A DNA stretch of 7,606 nt from an uncultured Clostridia bacterium. Its GTDB lineage: Bacteria > Bacillota > Clostridia > Oscillospirales > Acutalibacteraceae. Positions 6,087 to 7,606 of the stretch are shown here, in pieces (position 1 is the stretch's first letter; each line of letters opens with the position of its first letter). The translations under genes were made by a program, and so were the position numbers. Location: NCBI GenBank assembly GCA_905236975.1, contig CAJOQU010000001.1, forward strand, positions 1 through 7,606, given 5' to 3'. The notes beneath the pieces were generated by a model. It was given only the letters and a program-made list of their open reading frames with translations, had not been told where the DNA came from and made no database searches.

Positions 6087-7268
6087 TCAACTGAAAATTT
6101 GCCTGATAAACTCGCTTTCGGACGCAATTTTTTTGGCTTTTTCCAACGTGTCGGGCAGGCTGATAAGTGAATCGGTCAAATCGCCGTCGGCTGTGTACAG
6201 ATTGGCGTTGTTGGGCTCGCCCGGCGTCAGGCCGCGCTTGATGCCGTCCAGCCCCGCGTAAATGATGAGCGCATAGGCAATGTAGGGATTGGTGCAGGGA
6301 TCGGGCGACCGCAGTTCGATGCGCCGGTATTTTTCTGATTTGACCGCCGGAATGCGGATCAACTGGGAACGGTTTTCACGCGACCAGGTCACATATTTCG
6401 GCGCTTTTTGTTCGCCTAATCGTTTGTATGACTCCTTGACCGGGTTCAAAAAAGCCGTCATTTCCACCGCGTGTGCCAAAATACCCGCCATAAAGGCCTG
6501 AAAATGATCCTGCCCGTCTTTCGATTTGATCGAGACGTTGATATGAAGTCCGTTGCCGCTTTCGTGCATGAGTGGCTTGGGCGAAAAATCGGCATAAAGG
6601 CCGTTGCGCCGGGCGATGGTCTGCACCACCGATTTAAAGGTCACGGCGTTATCCGCCGCCGAAAGCGCCTCGCTGTATTGAAAATCGATCTCGTTCTGCC
6701 CGGGTCCCTCCTCATGATGGGAACTTTCGGGCGAGATGCCCATATCCAGCAAATTGAAACAAATCTCACGCCGCACATTTTCGCCCTTGTCTTCAGGGGC
6801 AATGTCCATGTAGCCGGCTTTGTCAAAGGTTTCGCCGGTGGGATTGCCGTTGTCATCCAACTGGAAAAGGTAAAATTCGAACTCCGCGCCGAAATAGCAG
6901 GTGATTCCCATTTGTTCGGCCTCGGCAATGGCTTTTTTTAAAATATAACGCCCGTCTTTTTCAAACTGTCTGCCGTCGGGGTATCGAATATCACAGAACA
7001 TTCTGACCACGCGGCCGTTGGTGGGGCGCCAAGGCAAAACCGACAGGGTAGAGGGGTCGGGGTGCAGAAACAGGTCGGAATGCACCACATCACCGAAGCC
7101 CGCAATCGCCGAAGCGTCAAATGAGATCCCCTCGGTAAACGCACGTTTCAACTCCGATGGCATAATGGAAATGTTTTTTTGCTTTCCGGTTTGGTCACAA
7201 AAAGCCAATCGGATGAATTTTACGTCCTCTTCTACCGTGAAGGTCATGACTTCGTCATAAGAATACAT
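6087..7268 (-). CDS. glnA: Glutamine synthetase, type I-like, short form
   Basis: This 393-residue enzyme should make glutamine from glutamate, ammonia and ATP. The beta-grasp domain lies at about 14-95, with FDASAIAGF (50-58) holding the Asp51 latch, and HSDLFLHPDPST (63-74). The catalytic domain shows GAEFEF (127-132) with metal-site Glu129/Glu131, HHEEGPGQNE (184-193), SGNGLHINVS (237-246) with His242, SYKRL (280-284), NRSQLIRIP (299-307), and RRIELRSPDPCTNPY (315-329). Two oddities stand out. The flap that normally reads PG-x-EAP is GEQKAP (285-290), with Lys288 where the catalytic flap Glu usually sits. The protein also ends soon after LPDTLEKAKK (371-380), about 45-50 residues short of usual type I enzymes; neither other frame restores a typical tail. 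AGGGGG lies 6 nt before the ATG at 7268, so an upstream in-frame ATG at 7415 is rejected: it precedes the promoter. Likely controlled by leader attenuation. A specialised paralogue is possible. Confidence 0.9.
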   Translation of the reverse strand: MYSYDEVMTFTVEEDVKFIRLAFCDQTGKQKNISIMPSELKRAFTEGISFDASAIAGFGDVVHSDLFLHPDPSTLSVLPWRPTNGRVVRMFCDIRYPDGRQFEKDGRYILKKAIAEAEQMGITCYFGAEFEFYLFQLDDNGNPTGETFDKAGYMDIAPEDKGENVRREICFNLLDMGISPESSHHEEGPGQNEIDFQYSEALSAADNAVTFKSVVQTIARRNGLYADFSPKPLMHESGNGLHINVSIKSKDGQDHFQAFMAGILAHAVEMTAFLNPVKESYKRLGEQKAPKYVTWSRENRSQLIRIPAVKSEKYRRIELRSPDPCTNPYIAYALIIYAGLDGIKRGLTPGEPNNANLYTADGDLTDSLISLPDTLEKAKKIASESEFIRQIFS

Positions 7269-7274
7269 CAAATT

Positions 7275-7280
7275 CCCCCT
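7275..7280 (-). promoter_or_regulatory. Ribosome binding site setting the glnA start
   Basis: AGGGGG on the minus strand lies 6 nt before the ATG at 7268. The predicted protein from here begins like other type I enzymes (VEEDVKFIRLAF near residue 12), confirming the start. Confidence 0.85.
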
Positions 7281-7287
7281 GCTTTGT

Positions 7288-7345
7288 AAAAATAAAACGT
7301 TCTTCGGCGCCTGAAAGGGGCAAAAATCCCCGCGCCGTTGAACGT
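7288..7345 (-). terminator. Terminator-like hairpin in the glnA leader (attenuator)
   Basis: Read on the minus strand, ACGUUC (7345-7340) pairs with GAACGU (7302-7297). After a 2x2 A-A internal loop, CGGCGC (7337-7332) pairs with GCGCCG (7310-7305). GGGG (7331-7328) then pairs with CCCC (7320-7317) across a 7-nt loop, leaving six unpaired bases on the 3' side. UUUAUUUUU follows (7296-7288). The structure ends about 20 nt before glnA and lies inside its transcript, so it would stop transcription before the gene unless it is prevented from forming. The tail is interrupted by one A, so efficiency is unknown. Confidence 0.82.
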
Positions 7346-7355
7346 CGTTGCTCAA
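7338..7355 (-). promoter_or_regulatory. Candidate ANTAR-binding hexaloop hairpin (antiterminator)
   Basis: On the minus strand UUGAGC (7355-7350) pairs with GUUCAA (7343-7338), six pairs including one G-U, closing a six-base loop AACGAC (7349-7344). A at loop position 1 and G at position 4 match the recognition pattern known for ANTAR proteins. The 3' arm and the end of the loop are also the 5' arm of the attenuator terminator, so the two structures exclude each other. ANTAR targets normally have two such hairpins; I could not find a convincing first one between the start site and 7356. Confidence 0.62.
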
Positions 7356-7374
7356 ACACAAATTAACCGAATTT

Positions 7375-7403
7375 ATTATAATCAACTTATGCTCTCTTGT
7401 CAA
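7375..7403 (-). promoter_or_regulatory. Consensus sigma-70/sigma-A promoter for glnA
   Basis: On the minus strand TTGACA (7403-7398) and TATAAT (7380-7375) are separated by exactly 17 nt, a perfect consensus match. Transcription should start near 7368, giving a leader of about 100 nt before the glnA ATG. A perfect core promoter suggests control after initiation, in line with the attenuator. Confidence 0.93.
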
Positions 7404-7473
7404 GCACGGAATCAATATTTTTACAAAATTTTGAAAGCCGTTGGGCTCTGTGGCTCCAATCGTAATTTATGCC

Positions 7474-7502
7474 TTGAAAAAGGGAAAAAAATGTTGTAAA
7501 AT
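7474..7502 (+). promoter_or_regulatory. Promoter for a divergent plus-strand unit beyond the window
   Basis: TTGAAA (7474-7479) and TAAAAT (7497-7502) are separated by 17 nt, each one mismatch from consensus. Transcription would start near 7509 and leave the window. Its target gene is not visible apart from a possible 20-codon frame at 7544. Confidence 0.65.
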
Positions 7503-7543
7503 AGTGCTGTATTCAAATTAGGCTTACACTTGATAAGGACAAA

Positions 7544-7606
7544 ATGGTTTTGGAAGGCAAAATTCCCGTCCGTTCTTGCCTCGTCACTTGTAATACGCCA
7601 GTATAA
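7544..7606 (+). CDS. Possible 20-codon ORF or leader peptide
   Basis: An ATG at 7544 follows AGGA (7536-7539) by 4 nt and opens a frame of 20 codons ending in TAA at the last three bases of the window. The product (MVLEGKIPVR...) resembles no family I recognise. Support is only its position downstream of the promoter candidate at 7474-7502. The spacing to the ribosome site is short, so it may be chance, or a leader peptide for a gene outside the window. Confidence 0.2.
   Translation: MVLEGKIPVRSCLVTCNTPV

Larger units (their letters stand above)
7404..7606. other. Divergent intergenic region, AT-rich
   Basis: Together with the glnA leader and promoter, this forms a non-coding stretch of about 340 nt at the right edge. 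It is rich in A/T runs, including the 10-bp palindrome CAAAATTTTG (7424-7433), and carries a plus-strand promoter candidate at 7474-7502. I see no recognisable RNA gene, riboswitch or repeat array in it. Confidence 0.6.

Noticed and set aside
6087..6261. A frameshift in glnA hiding a normal C-terminal tail.
   Set aside because: I read both other frames downstream of the stop and neither gives the usual helix or the Tyr/Trp-rich ending of type I glutamine synthetases.
7269..7415. Upstream ATG at 7415 as the glnA start, giving 442 residues.
   Set aside because: It lies upstream of the promoter and start site, the added 49 residues do not resemble the family, and a strong ribosome site precedes the ATG at 7268.

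Overview
The window looks like a chromosomal segment of a Gram-positive anaerobe of the Clostridia, plausibly an Oscillospirales/Ruminococcaceae-type genome of roughly even base composition. The reasons are purine-rich ribosome binding sites before nearly every gene, a perfect sigma-70/sigma-A type promoter, a glutamine synthetase gene followed by an ANTAR regulator, and the tcdA-cysteine desulfurase-ttcA gene order. The taxonomic guess is inference from style and gene content. No mobile element, CRISPR array, tRNA or rRNA gene was seen.

The left half (1-3697) is one plus-strand operon. It begins with the 3' end of a TPR protein. Then come a tRNA t6A dehydratase (TcdA), a cysteine desulfurase, a TtcA-type PP-loop tRNA thiolase and a RidA enamine deaminase. 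Spacing is 11 nt, then a 4-nt overlap, a 4-nt overlap and a 14-nt overlap, so translation is probably coupled. An intrinsic terminator closes the operon. The desulfurase is well placed to supply sulfur for TtcA. It may also play the role that CsdA plays for TcdA in Escherichia coli. RidA would remove reactive enamines made by PLP chemistry.

The right half is a convergent minus-strand unit, read from about 7403 down to 3701. It contains a promoter, a structured leader, glnA (a short glutamine synthetase), an ANTAR-domain regulator with a degenerate receiver, and pyrG (CTP synthase, which consumes glutamine). A second terminator closes this unit, so the two operons meet tail to tail at two adjacent hairpins (3651-3749).

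The most interesting element is the roughly 100-nt glnA leader. It holds a strong terminator-like hairpin with a U-rich tail. A competing hairpin with a six-base loop shares its 5' arm, and that loop has A at position 1 and G at position 4. This is the known signature of ANTAR-protein targets, and an ANTAR gene lies directly downstream of glnA. The window therefore seems to hold a self-contained nitrogen-control circuit in which the ANTAR protein would allow read-through into glnA, its own gene and pyrG. Its receiver lacks the phosphoacceptor Asp, and the glutamine synthetase lacks both the usual C-terminal tail and the usual flap Glu, so sensing must differ from the textbook schemes. Beyond the glnA promoter, a plus-strand promoter points out of the window toward an unseen gene.
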